DNA of 64,000 nt from Roseomonas genomospecies 6 (lineage in GTDB: Bacteria; Pseudomonadota; Alphaproteobacteria; Azospirillales; Azospirillaceae): contig NZ_QOKW01000002.1 in assembly GCF_008365375.1 (NCBI RefSeq), positions 310,001 through 374,000 on the forward strand, in the 5' to 3' direction. Below the pieces are notes generated by a model. The model was given only the letters and a program-made list of their open reading frames with translations. It was not told the DNA's origin and did not search any database. Within the stretch, counting starts at the first letter, position 1. The number at the start of each line of letters is the position of its first letter. Positions 8,378 to 17,470 of the stretch are shown here, piece after piece. The position numbers and the translations under genes are program-made.

Positions 8378-9235
8378 ATGGTCCGCACCCGCCGCTTCGC
8401 GCCGCTGCTGCCCGGCCTCGCCGCCCTGGCGCTGCTGGGCGGAACCGCCGCCGCCCAGGATGCCGGCGGCTTCTCCGTCAACCCGCAGCTGGGCGCGGCG
8501 GTCGGCATGTCGATGGGCATGGGCATGGGGATGCCGCCCCTGCTGCCGCGCCAGCCCGTCTTCGTCAACGCCGCCCGGCGCAGCGCGCCTCCAGGGGCGA
8601 CGGTGACCAACCCCAACGTCAGCCGTCAGGCCACGCACCAGCAGGCCATCGCCAAGATCCGCGGCGACGCCGGCTTCCTGGGCGGCTTCAACAAGGGTCA
8701 GGCGCTGGCCGCCAGCCGCCAGCCGCCGCCGGAGCCCATCGTGCCGAACTTCACCTTCATCGACGCGCCCTTCATCGTGAACAACTTCGACAGCTCGCTG
8801 GCCCTGTCCTTCGGCGACAGCAACGTGACGGAGCAGTACGTCATCCAGGGTGGTGACGGGTCCGCTGGGGGCAGTGCCGCTGGGGGCGGTGCCGCTGGGG
8901 GCAATGTTTCAGAGCAGGCCGCCGTGCCGGCCTCCTTCGGGCAAACGCCCTCCCCGGTCCAGGCCGCCGCTCCGGTGCAGGCTCCGGCGCCGGCCAAGGC
9001 CCCGACTCCGAAACCCCAGCCGGGCGTAACCACCGGCAACGGCGGCCCGCCTCCCGAAGGCTTCTTCGACCCGGTGATGAGCAACTTCGGCCCGCTGCCG
9101 CATCTGCCCGCGGCGCTCGCCAGCGGCGGCATCCAGTTCAACAACGTCGGCAGCGCCTTCAACGCCGCCATCGGCCAGGGCAACCTCGCCACCCAGCAGA
9201 TCACCAGCATCCAGGGAAAGAAGGGCAAGCGCTGA
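8378..9235 (+). CDS. Secreted Pro/Ala/Gly-rich protein with curlin-like segments
   Basis: A 285-residue protein with a signal peptide (LLPGLAALALLGGTAAAQ). It contains a Met/Gly run (MSMGMGMGM), the segment FGDSNVTEQYVIQGG, a Gly/Ala/Ser spacer with AAGG repeats, a Pro/Ala linker (about 210-240) and near the end AAIGQGNLATQQ. The SNVTEQ and GQGNLATQQ pieces have the Asn/Gln layout of curlin repeats and echo the repeat protein two genes upstream. AGAGGAG precedes the ATG. A surface or fibre role together with its neighbours is an inference from layout and composition; no family was recognised. Confidence 0.7.
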   Translation: MVRTRRFAPLLPGLAALALLGGTAAAQDAGGFSVNPQLGAAVGMSMGMGMGMPPLLPRQPVFVNAARRSAPPGATVTNPNVSRQATHQQAIAKIRGDAGFLGGFNKGQALAASRQPPPEPIVPNFTFIDAPFIVNNFDSSLALSFGDSNVTEQYVIQGGDGSAGGSAAGGGAAGGNVSEQAAVPASFGQTPSPVQAAAPVQAPAPAKAPTPKPQPGVTTGNGGPPPEGFFDPVMSNFGPLPHLPAALASGGIQFNNVGSAFNAAIGQGNLATQQITSIQGKKGKR

Positions 9236-9259
9236 ACCCCATCTTTCTCCAGAACGAAG

Positions 9260-9291
9260 AAAGCCCCCCTGCCGGCGGCAAGGGGGCTTTT
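9260..9291. terminator. Bidirectional terminator between convergent genes
   Basis: AAAGCCCCC (9260-9268) pairs with GGGGGCTTT (9282-9290), with T/A runs on both outer sides. It lies between the end of the plus-strand secreted-protein gene and the end of the minus-strand glucan synthase gene. Confidence 0.8.
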
Positions 9292-9314
9292 CCGTTCGGG
9301 GCCGATGCGGGAGG

Positions 9315-11966
9315 TTACGCGGCGACCGGCTGGTTGGCGGCCTTGGCCTGGGCGGCGGCGGGCTGGGCCGAGCCCTGCGGGGCGGGCAGCGGCGCCGGGC
9401 GCGGGGTGCCGGCGGGCAACATGTCGCCGATCGCGAGGCCCACGGCCATCAGGTTCGGCACGGCCATCGCGGCCAGCAGGACCGCCCACAGGTCCAGCGA
9501 CAGGGTGCCCAGCGGGTTGGCGAACCACGCGGTCACCGCGGAGGCCAGCAGCGCACCCGACAGCCAGGCTTCCGGCTTGGCGCAGAAGGCGCCCTGGGTC
9601 CGCTTGCCGCCCTTGGCGGTGACGCGGAAGGCGTCGCGCTTGCGGACCACGCCGCGCAGAGCCGCCAGCGCCACCGTGGTGGACAGCGCCATGCCCACGG
9701 CGCAGGCCCCGACGCTCTCCTTCCACGAATTGCCGGAGGCGTAGCGCGAGGCCAGCAGGCTCGACCCGGCGCGCAGAACCAGGGCGCCCAGCACCGCGGC
9801 GGTGGCCTGGACCGGCGGCAGGTGCAGCGGCAGGACCAGGGACGCGAAGGTCCAGGTGACCGCCGCACCGGCGGCCAGCACCCCCACCGCATCGGACCAC
9901 CAGCGCGCCCAGTTGGTCAGATAGCCGATCTTCTGGCCGGTCGTCAGCTCCTTGGCGCCGGGCAGGAACTTCCGCCAGTGGGCGCGCAGGATCTGGGTGG
10001 AGCCGAAGACCCAGCGGTCGCGCTGCTTGCGGAACTGCATGAAGTTGTCGGGGGCGAGGCCCTGGCCCAGCCGCTCGTCCGTGTAGGCGGCGCGGTAGCC
10101 CGCCGACAGGATGCGGATGCCCAGCTCCGTGTCCTCGCAGATGCCCTCTTCCGACCAGCCGCCCACCCGATCCATGGCGGAGCGGCGCAGCATGATCATC
10201 GTGCCGTGGCAGACGAAGGCCTGGGAGGTCAGACCCTCCTGCATGCCGACGTCGAAGAAGGGGCGGTATTCGGCGGTCATCGCGGCCTTCAGAGCCGTCT
10301 CATGGCCGTCGCGGTGCTCCTGCGGGGCCTGGACGATGCCGACGCGCGGGTCGGCGAAGGTCGGGGCCAGCTTGTTCAGCCAGTCCGGATCGACCGTGTA
10401 GTCGGCGTCCAGCACGGCGACGATCTCGGCCCGCGGGTCGGTGTGGCGCAGCGCGGCGTTCAGCGCGCCGGCCTTGAAGCCGGAAATCTTCTTGTACCAG
10501 TGGAACTTGAACTTCGGACCCAGCTCGGCGCACAGCTCCTCCACCGGGCGGACCAGCGCCTCGTCCTCGGTGTTGTTGATGAGGACGACGACCTCGTAGT
10601 CCGGGTAGTCCACGCGGGCCAGCGAGGTCAGCGTGGCGGCCAGCACGTCCGGCTGCTCGCGGCAGGCGGCGATGTGCACCGACACCATCGGCTTGTGCTC
10701 CGGCGCCGCGGGAACCCGCGGCAGCAGGGCCGGGGCGCGGCCGGTGAACAGACGGCGGGCGACCTCGGTCAGGTCGGCGAAGGCCACCGACATCATTAGA
10801 GCGCCCAGCAGGAAGGCGGAGCCCCAGGTGGCCGCGGCGCCGAAGGTGAAATACTCGGCGTAGGCACCGGCGACGGCGGAACCGACGCCGAAGCCGACGA
10901 TGTTGGCGCCCACCGACGCGGCCAGCGCGTAGGTCATGTTGGTGCGGCGGCGGAAGGCGGCGAAGGCCGACAGGGCGAGGCCGAGGGCCAGCGCCACGGC
11001 GGCGCCCATGCGGTCGCCCCAGGGGGCCGGGACGTCGCCGGCCAGCGGCCATTTCGGCGCGCGGTCGGCGTCGAGCACGCCCCAGGTCGGACCGGGCGAG
11101 CCTTCGATGCTGGACTTCCAGATGCCGTCGAACGCTTCGACCACATTGTAGTCGATGCCCAGCATCCCCGCCTCGGCGGCGAAGTTGCGGACGACGAAGG
11201 CCTGCGCCTGCGGCGTCGGGTAGGCGTCGTGGAAGTTCTCGCCGCCCGACGGCCAGCCCACCTCGCCCACGAACAGCGGCTTGCCCGGATGCGCCTTGCG
11301 CACGGTGTCCAGCCGGTCGCGAATCCAGGTCAGCGCCTTGTCCACCGGCACGCCTTCCCAATAGGGCAGGACGTGGACGCCCATATAGTCGGACGCCGCG
11401 ATGGTCTCCTTCGCCTTGACGATCTCCGACCACACGTCGGCGGTGCCGACCGTGATGTGCTTCGGCACGCCGGCGCGGACGCGGCGGATGTAGGAGGCCA
11501 GTTCCGCGTCGGTCAGCTCGGCGCGCAGCAGAGTCTCGTTGCCGACCACGACGCGCTCGATGCCGCGCACGGTGCGGGACAGCACGATGGCGCGGGCGAC
11601 CTCGCGCTCGTTGCGGGCCTTGTCGTCGCTCAGCCAGACGCCCAGCGTGACGTCCAGGCCGTGCTTGGCGGCGATGGCCGGCACGTCGCCCTGAGAGCCG
11701 AGCGTGGAGTAGGTGCGGACACCGTCGGCGAAGCCGGCGATGGCGGTCATGTCACGGTCCAGTTCCACCGCATCGACCACCGGCTGGTGGTTCGGGTCGT
11801 AGTCGCGGCCCGACGGGGAGTAGGAGACGGATTCGATGCGCCCCGGCACTGCGTCCACAGGAGTGGGCGCGTTGCGCCAGGACCAGAAGGACGCGTGGCC
11901 GGCAGTCACGGCGAGCATCGCCGCGGCCAAGGCCGCAGACCGGATTGAACGCTTCGGGTTGCTCAT
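9315..11966 (-). CDS. GH17-GT2 fusion: membrane beta-glucan synthase
   Basis: An 883-residue protein. Residues about 40-310 form a glycoside hydrolase family 17 domain with the acid/base glutamate in VVVGNETLL and the nucleophile in VGEVGWPSGG. Several membrane segments follow, and then a family 2 glycosyltransferase domain with DADYTVD (DXD), GICEDTELG and QRDRW (QxxRW). More membrane helices complete it. The layout resembles the NdvB/NdvC systems for cyclic beta-(1,3)(1,6)-glucans of Bradyrhizobium, where synthase and GH17 enzyme are separate, and suits a periplasmic or surface glucan in Azospirillum. A UDP-glucose substrate is inferred from the family. The ATG at 11966 precedes a signal-anchor. 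It is monocistronic and ends at a shared terminator. Confidence 0.88.
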   Translation of the reverse strand: MSNPKRSIRSAALAAAMLAVTAGHASFWSWRNAPTPVDAVPGRIESVSYSPSGRDYDPNHQPVVDAVELDRDMTAIAGFADGVRTYSTLGSQGDVPAIAAKHGLDVTLGVWLSDDKARNEREVARAIVLSRTVRGIERVVVGNETLLRAELTDAELASYIRRVRAGVPKHITVGTADVWSEIVKAKETIAASDYMGVHVLPYWEGVPVDKALTWIRDRLDTVRKAHPGKPLFVGEVGWPSGGENFHDAYPTPQAQAFVVRNFAAEAGMLGIDYNVVEAFDGIWKSSIEGSPGPTWGVLDADRAPKWPLAGDVPAPWGDRMGAAVALALGLALSAFAAFRRRTNMTYALAASVGANIVGFGVGSAVAGAYAEYFTFGAAATWGSAFLLGALMMSVAFADLTEVARRLFTGRAPALLPRVPAAPEHKPMVSVHIAACREQPDVLAATLTSLARVDYPDYEVVVLINNTEDEALVRPVEELCAELGPKFKFHWYKKISGFKAGALNAALRHTDPRAEIVAVLDADYTVDPDWLNKLAPTFADPRVGIVQAPQEHRDGHETALKAAMTAEYRPFFDVGMQEGLTSQAFVCHGTMIMLRRSAMDRVGGWSEEGICEDTELGIRILSAGYRAAYTDERLGQGLAPDNFMQFRKQRDRWVFGSTQILRAHWRKFLPGAKELTTGQKIGYLTNWARWWSDAVGVLAAGAAVTWTFASLVLPLHLPPVQATAAVLGALVLRAGSSLLASRYASGNSWKESVGACAVGMALSTTVALAALRGVVRKRDAFRVTAKGGKRTQGAFCAKPEAWLSGALLASAVTAWFANPLGTLSLDLWAVLLAAMAVPNLMAVGLAIGDMLPAGTPRPAPLPAPQGSAQPAAAQAKAANQPVAA

Positions 11967-12159
11967 GTGGGGATTTCGCAAGCCTGGATGGGATGGGTGG
12001 CGGGCGCCACCGGACACACAGACGAACGTGCGCTGCAAAAAACTATTCCCGCGCCCTTCCGGATTTTTTTCCAGGGCCGCCGCCCGGGTTACCGAATTGG
12101 GAACGGCGGCCACCCCGCTCCTGTTGGCTTCACCAACCGCAACGACGGGAGAAGACGAA

Positions 12160-12420
12160 ATGACCGGCAAGAAGGTCGATGTGGCCGCGCTGGAGGAAAC
12201 GATGGAAGAGGTGGTCGAAACCCTCGACCTCGCCGAACAGGCCGCCGGCTATGTCCGGAAGGAAAGCCCCGACCCCGTGGACCGTGCCCGCGCCGCCGCG
12301 GTGCAGAAGCAGGCCGAAGCCATGCTGGACGCCGCCGAACAGGCCGCCACGGGGGAACGCCCGCAGAAGAGCAACCCGTCCCCCTTGCCGGGCCTGCGCC
12401 GCCCGCCGTTGGTGAATTGA
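12160..12420 (+). CDS. Small helical protein of unknown function
   Basis: An 86-residue acidic protein, almost entirely predicted helix with heptad-like spacing (VAALEETMEEVVETLDLAEQ; AAAVQKQAEAMLDAAEQAA) and a Pro-rich tail. GGGAGAAG stands upstream of the ATG. It is divergent from the glucan synthase, with 193 bases between them. I recognise no family. Codon use matches the surroundings. Confidence 0.6.
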   Translation: MTGKKVDVAALEETMEEVVETLDLAEQAAGYVRKESPDPVDRARAAAVQKQAEAMLDAAEQAATGERPQKSNPSPLPGLRRPPLVN

Positions 12421-12437
12421 ACGTTTTGGAACCCTCT

Positions 12438-12551
12438 GCCCCCTCCCCGGCCCTCCCCCGCTCTCGCGGGAGAGGGTGCCTTCCGCGAAGCGGCGGCAGT
12501 CTCCTCCACCTCGCCCTCCACCTCGAAGAGGGGGAGGGTTAGGGAGGGGGC
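12438..12551. repeat. Intergenic palindromic repeat of the CCCTCTCCC type
   Basis: Outer arms GCCCCCTCCC (12438-12447) and GGGAGGGGGC (12542-12551) enclose an inner CTCTCGCGGGAGAG hairpin. Relatives occur at 29872-29900 and 34088-34231. The 3' arm runs into the last codons and stop of the endonuclease III-like gene, so its Pro-rich C-terminus is repeat-encoded. Confidence 0.7.
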
Positions 12552-13306
12552 AACGTCCGCCCATCCCCCATCCGCCCCTGCCCCTCCGGGCACACATCCA
12601 GCAGGACGCAGCGCTCGCAGGCCGGGTTGCGGTGGAAGCAGACCCGCTGCCCGTGCAACATCATCACCTCGTGATGGTCGTAGATTTCCTGGGCTGTCCA
12701 CTCCGGGGGCAGCCGCGCCTCCAGAATGGTGTGCGACGGGCCGACCGCCACGGTCGGTGGGATCAGCCCGGTGCGCACGGCGACGCGGTGGTGATGGCTG
12801 TCCACCGGAAGGGCGGGACGGCGCAGGCTGCTGAAGCTCATCACCGCGGCGCTGGTCTTCGGGCCGACGCCGGGAAGCTCCTGGAGCCAGGCCCGCGCCT
12901 CCGGCACCGTCATCTCCGCCAGGAAATCCAGGGACAGTTCGCCGCGCAGGTCCGTGATGCGGCGCAGGATCGCCTGGATGCGCGGCGCCTTCTGCTCCGG
13001 CCACGTCACTCCGGCAATGATCGTCTGCACCTCCGCCGGATCGGCGTCGCGCACCGCGGCCCAATCCTCGCCCCAGCGCGCCCGCAAGGCCCGGAAGGCC
13101 GCTCCCGAGGCCGCGTTGCGCGTGCGGTGCGACAGCAGCGAGGACACCAGCTCGCTCAGCGGGTCGAGCGCGCGGAAATAGGCGATCGGACAGCCAAAGA
13201 TCAGGCAGAGCCGGCGGTGGATCTCCAGCAGCTTTTCATCGGGCAAGGCCGCGGGCAACAAGGCGAAAGACGCCTGATCGTCGTTGGCCTTGAGGCCGCG
13301 CCTCAC
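12539..13306 (-). CDS. Endonuclease III-like DNA glycosylase (HhH-GPD, 4Fe-4S)
   Basis: A 255-residue base-excision repair enzyme. The helix-hairpin-helix LPGVGPKTSAAV holds the catalytic lysine, and LPVDSHHHRVAVR holds the catalytic aspartate. The C-terminal CFHRNPACERCVLLDVC fits the C-X6-C-X2-C-X5-C iron-sulfur pattern. It is longer at the N-terminus than E. coli Nth (211 residues), and has Pro where Nth has Arg before the lysine, so it is probably a paralogue with its own substrate range. It starts with GTG in a four-base overlap with the preceding gene, which points to translational coupling. The last residues (LPPP) fall in an intergenic repeat. Confidence 0.85.
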   Translation of the reverse strand: MRRGLKANDDQASFALLPAALPDEKLLEIHRRLCLIFGCPIAYFRALDPLSELVSSLLSHRTRNAASGAAFRALRARWGEDWAAVRDADPAEVQTIIAGVTWPEQKAPRIQAILRRITDLRGELSLDFLAEMTVPEARAWLQELPGVGPKTSAAVMSFSSLRRPALPVDSHHHRVAVRTGLIPPTVAVGPSHTILEARLPPEWTAQEIYDHHEVMMLHGQRVCFHRNPACERCVLLDVCPEGQGRMGDGRTLPPP

Positions 13307-13842
13307 GGGGCCGTCACGCCGCCGGACGGGCTCCCGCCCGGCAGCATCAACCCCTCGTCCGCCGCCATGGCGCGGGCGCGGGGATCGGCCTGCACGGCGC
13401 GGGCCGTGCTGCGGGCGCGATCCTGCACGCGGCGGAAGGCGCGGATCAGGGCCTGGGCCTCCGCCCGCTCCTGCGCGTCGCGACGGGCCTCCGCCGCTTC
13501 CGACGCGGCGATCTTGCCGGCGGTGGAGCGCTGCGTCTCGCTGTAGCCGAACAGGCCGGGTTCCCAGCGTTTGAGGTTGGCGTAGGCCAGCGCGCGGGCG
13601 GTGCCGTCCAGCCTCTGCCCCTCCTCCCAGGCGGCGCGGGCCGCGCGCAGCTCGTCGGCCAGCACCCGCTGGGGCGGGCGCGGCGGCGGCGGCGGCGGCT
13701 GGTGCAGCCGGATGCGCGCCGCCTTCAGGGCGGCCACGCGGTCCGGATCGTCACGCCAACGGCGGGCGTCCGCGGCGGCGTCGCGCCACGCGCCGATGAG
13801 CCGTTCCGGATCGGGTGCGGTGTCCCGCTTCGTCGATGCCAT
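13303..13842 (-). CDS. Unknown Arg/Ala-rich helical protein, coupled to the glycosylase gene
   Basis: A 179-residue basic protein. It has a proline run (PPPPPPRPP, about 49-57) and a long Ala/Arg/Glu helix that may be coiled-coil (AASEAAEARRDAQERAEAQA). No signal peptide or membrane segment is visible. The stop overlaps the GTG of the endonuclease III-like gene by four bases, so the two are very likely co-translated. A link to DNA repair is only guilt by association. I do not recognise the family. Confidence 0.65.
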   Translation of the reverse strand: MASTKRDTAPDPERLIGAWRDAAADARRWRDDPDRVAALKAARIRLHQPPPPPPRPPQRVLADELRAARAAWEEGQRLDGTARALAYANLKRWEPGLFGYSETQRSTAGKIAASEAAEARRDAQERAEAQALIRAFRRVQDRARSTARAVQADPRARAMAADEGLMLPGGSPSGGVTAP

Positions 13843-13950
13843 GGCCCTCCCCGTTGCAAGGGAAACGAACGCGGTGCTTTCGTCATCAAGGATTTATGCC
13901 ATACGCCCGCGAAGGCCAGACCGGGAAGGGCGGTAACCCCGAGGGTGCGG

Positions 13951-16900
13951 TCAATCCGCCGCCCTACCCAGCAGATAGTCGATGTCCCCGCCTTCAAGTG
14001 CACTGATGAGACCCGTGCCCTCGATGGTTGCGTCGGACAGGTTTCCTTTGCGCCGTTGCAGGTCGAGGATTCGTTCCTCCACCGTGTCGGCGGCGATCAG
14101 TTTGTAGACGAAGACCGGCTTGTCCTGCCCGATTCGATAGGCGCGGTCGGTCGCCTGGTCCTCCGCCGCCGGGTTCCACCAGGGATCGTAGTGGATCACC
14201 GTGTCCGCCGCCGTCAGGTTCAGGCCGCGCCCGCCCGCCTTCAGGCTGATGAGGAAGACCGGCACCTCGCGGTTCTGGAAGCGGTTGACGGGCTCTGCCC
14301 GGTCCAGCGTGCGCCCGGTCAGCTCCACATAGCCGATCTTCGCCTCCTCCAGCCGCAGCTTGATGAGGTCCAGCATGGTGGTGAACTGCGAGAAGATCAG
14401 GATGCGGCGGCCTTCCGGCACCATCTCCAGCACCATGTCGGTCAGCGCGTCGAGCTTGGCGGTCTCCTTCACCTTGCCGGCGGCGGGAATCTTGACCAGA
14501 CGCGGGTCGCAGCAGACCTGCCGCAGCTTCAGAAGCGCGTCGATGATGGTGATGGCGTTGCGCGACACGCCGCTGACCGCCAGCGCCGCCCGCACCGTCT
14601 CGTTCACCGACAGGCGGATGGTCTCGTAGAGGTCGCGCTGCGCCGGCTCCAGGTCGATGCGGACCACCACCTCGGTCTTCGGCGGCAGTTCCTTGGCCAC
14701 CGCTTCCTTGGTGCGGCGCAACAGGAAGGGGCGGATGCGGCGCATGAGCTGCTTGGCGCGGGTGCCGTCGGCGCGCTTCTCGATGGGCGTGCGGTAGCGG
14801 CGCCCGAACTCCTTGCGGTCGCCCAGCAGGCCGGGCATCAGGAAGGCGAACTGGCTCCACAGCTCGCCCAGATTGTTCTCCACCGGCGTGCCGGACAGGC
14901 AGAGCCGGTTGCGGGCGTTCAGCGCGCAGACGGCGCGGGTGGCCTTGCTGTCCGGATTCTTGATGGCCTGCGCCTCGTCCAGGATCAGCAGGTGCCAGTC
15001 CCGGCGCTTCAGCATCTCCACGTCGCGGCCCACCACGCCGTAGGTGGTCACCACGATGTGGGCGCGGTCGAGGTCACCCAGCTTCTCGTGCCGGTCCAGC
15101 CCGTGCAGCACGACCACCCGCAGGTGCGGCGTGAAGCGCTGCGCCTCCGCCACCCAGTTGGGGACGAGGCTGGTCGGCACGACGACGAGGCTGGGGTCGG
15201 TCAGCCGCCCCTCCTTCTCCTCCATGGCGATGTGGGCCAGCGTCTGGGCGGTCTTGCCCAGCCCCATGTCGTCGGCCAGGATGCCGGCCACCCGGTTGGC
15301 CCGAAGCCCCTGCATCCAGGCCAGACCGACGCGCTGGTAGTCGCGCAGCGTGCCCTGGAAGCCCGGCGGCGGGTCCATCTCCGCCGGCATCTCCTGCTCC
15401 TGGATGGTGCGCAGGTAGCGGTCGATCTGGCCGGTGTCCTCGGTGCGCCGGGCGATCAGGTCGTCGATGTCCAGCAGCCCGTCGGCCTCGGTCAGCGGCA
15501 CCTTCAGCGTGTCGTCCAGACGTCGCCCGCTATCGAGCATGGATTCCAGGACGCTGAGCAGCCGCTCCACCCGCTCCGCCGGCAGGGCCAACACGTTGCC
15601 GTCGTCCAGCACCAGATGGGCGCGCCCGTCGATGACGCGGGTGGCGTCCATGCCGCCGCGCTCGATCAGGGTCGCCAGGATGGGCAGCAGGGCGCGGCGC
15701 TCCCCGTCGATCTCCACGCCGACGTCCAGGTCGAACCAGCCGTCGCCGGAATCGCGCACGGCGACCGCGACCTCTTCGTTCGCCTCCACCACGCGGGTGC
15801 CGAAGTCGGCGCCGATCTCGACCGTCCAGCCGTCCTTGCGCAGGGCCGGCACCTCGGTGGTGAGGAAGGTCGACCAGCGCTCCTCGGCGTCCTTGCCGGT
15901 CAGCCAGTGCACGCGGGTGCCGCGGGCGTTCAACTGGCCCTTGGGCGGCTCGATCCGCGCCTGGGCGAAGCCGAAGGCCGCCAGCCGGTCCAGCGCGCCC
16001 TGCTCCAGCGCCTTGTCGCGGCGGACGAAGACGGCCCCGGCGGGCTCCTCCACCCGGGCGAACTGGCGCTGGTCGTCGGGTTCGATCTCGGAGGGCGAAT
16101 CCTCCTCGCCATAGTCGAAGGACAGGCGCAGAACGTCCACCAGACCGCCGTCCGGCGACACCACCCGGCCCAGCCGGGCGACGACGCGCGGGTCGCGCTC
16201 CACGATGGTCGCGGCGGGGTCGGAGCCCATGCGCACACCGCCGGGCATGGCGCCGGGCATGGCCGCCGCGAAGGCCGCCGCCGGAATGGTCGGGCGTTCC
16301 GGTGCGGAGCGGGCGGGTGCGGGCCTTGCCGATGCAGAGCGGGCGGACGCCTTCAGGGGCGCCGCCTTCAGGGGCGCCGCCTTGGCGGGGGGCTGAGGCG
16401 CCGCGGCCTTGGGCTTCGGCACCTCCACCACCTGCAATTCGACGGGACAGACGGTGCCGGCCTTGGGATCGACGCACCAGTAGCCCTGCCCCTTGATCAG
16501 CGCGGCCCCCGGCGGCAGGCCGGTCGGGCGCAGCTTGCGCGTCGCCGGGTCGCGGAAGGCGCGGATGGCCATGGCCGCCCCCTCCGCCAGCACCGTGCCG
16601 CCGCGCCAGCGCAGCCGTCCGCAGCCAAGCAGCCGGCGCAGGATGCGGTCCACAACGTCGCCGCGGCTCTTGGCGACCGGCGTACGCACCGCACCGCCGC
16701 CGCCCAGCAGCCGGGCGATGGCGCGGTCCGCGTCGCCGTCCAGGTTGCGCGGCGCGCGGGCCAGCACGTCGCGCGGGCTGGCCGGGGTGGAGACGTCCTC
16801 CCCCGCCCCTTCCACCGCGATGACGGCGGAGACGAACATGGCCGCTTCGTCCTTCCCCGGCTCCAGGGTCCAGCGGACGCTGAGCACCGGATCGGGCGGA

Positions 16901-17322
16901 GGCGGAGGAGGCGGTTCGGGGTCCGGTTCGGGGATCGGCGGAAGAGCCGACGGCGAGCCCGCCGCCGGGGGCGGATCGAACAGGGACATCTGCCGCCCTT
17001 CCGGACGGGCGTCCAAGGTCATCAGGGCCGCCGCGGCCATGTGCGCGCAGGTGTTGCGCCCGCAGGTGCAGCTCTTGTCGAACACCACGCGGCTGCGCCC
17101 GCGCACCGGGACGACCGTCACCGACAGGGTCCGTCCCAGGTCGGTCACCGTGGCCGCGATCCGCCCTTCCGACTCCAGCAGCGTCACCGCGCCGGTCAGG
17201 ATGAGCGTGCGCCCCCGTTGCAGCGTCTTCGCATCGAAGACGCGCGCCAGGTCCTCCTGCGAAAAGGGGACCGTCGCGCTGGCGTTGGTGGCGGCGCGCG
17301 GAAGGGAGCCGAACAGCGACAT
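13951..17322 (-). CDS. SNF2-family helicase with SWIM zinc finger
   Basis: An ATP-dependent DNA translocase of about 1123 residues. Near the start is a SWIM motif CTCGRNTCAH (C-X-C-X4-C-X-H, about 85-94). A long Pro/Ala-rich middle follows, and the helicase domain fills the C-terminal half: Walker A DDMGLGKTAQT, DEAQ box, SGTPVEN, and C-terminal-lobe motif QATDRAYRIGQ. Bacterial SWIM-SNF2 proteins are thought to remodel protein-DNA or transcription complexes, like RapA; the role here is unknown. I chose ATG 17322 (MSLFGSL), the likely domain start. An upstream ATG at 17388 would add 22 residues. It is monocistronic. The 1312-codon frame opposite it is a high-GC shadow. Confidence 0.9.
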   Translation of the reverse strand: MSLFGSLPRAATNASATVPFSQEDLARVFDAKTLQRGRTLILTGAVTLLESEGRIAATVTDLGRTLSVTVVPVRGRSRVVFDKSCTCGRNTCAHMAAAALMTLDARPEGRQMSLFDPPPAAGSPSALPPIPEPDPEPPPPPPPDPVLSVRWTLEPGKDEAAMFVSAVIAVEGAGEDVSTPASPRDVLARAPRNLDGDADRAIARLLGGGGAVRTPVAKSRGDVVDRILRRLLGCGRLRWRGGTVLAEGAAMAIRAFRDPATRKLRPTGLPPGAALIKGQGYWCVDPKAGTVCPVELQVVEVPKPKAAAPQPPAKAAPLKAAPLKASARSASARPAPARSAPERPTIPAAAFAAAMPGAMPGGVRMGSDPAATIVERDPRVVARLGRVVSPDGGLVDVLRLSFDYGEEDSPSEIEPDDQRQFARVEEPAGAVFVRRDKALEQGALDRLAAFGFAQARIEPPKGQLNARGTRVHWLTGKDAEERWSTFLTTEVPALRKDGWTVEIGADFGTRVVEANEEVAVAVRDSGDGWFDLDVGVEIDGERRALLPILATLIERGGMDATRVIDGRAHLVLDDGNVLALPAERVERLLSVLESMLDSGRRLDDTLKVPLTEADGLLDIDDLIARRTEDTGQIDRYLRTIQEQEMPAEMDPPPGFQGTLRDYQRVGLAWMQGLRANRVAGILADDMGLGKTAQTLAHIAMEEKEGRLTDPSLVVVPTSLVPNWVAEAQRFTPHLRVVVLHGLDRHEKLGDLDRAHIVVTTYGVVGRDVEMLKRRDWHLLILDEAQAIKNPDSKATRAVCALNARNRLCLSGTPVENNLGELWSQFAFLMPGLLGDRKEFGRRYRTPIEKRADGTRAKQLMRRIRPFLLRRTKEAVAKELPPKTEVVVRIDLEPAQRDLYETIRLSVNETVRAALAVSGVSRNAITIIDALLKLRQVCCDPRLVKIPAAGKVKETAKLDALTDMVLEMVPEGRRILIFSQFTTMLDLIKLRLEEAKIGYVELTGRTLDRAEPVNRFQNREVPVFLISLKAGGRGLNLTAADTVIHYDPWWNPAAEDQATDRAYRIGQDKPVFVYKLIAADTVEERILDLQRRKGNLSDATIEGTGLISALEGGDIDYLLGRAAD

Positions 17323-17470
17323 GGGGCGGAGGGGATGCCGGAAATAGAACGGGTCAGGAACGGGGGCGTCGGTATAAGCCCTCACCATGCCCCGCCGCAA
17401 GCCCACTCTCAACCCTCAACCGCTGTCGGGCCACAAACATCCTCCGTGCGAGGACCATGGGAGCCACCGG

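Noticed and set aside
12425-12550. CRISPR-like repeats
   Set aside because: Only palindromic intergenic repeats are present. There are no regularly spaced direct repeats with unique spacers, and no cas genes.
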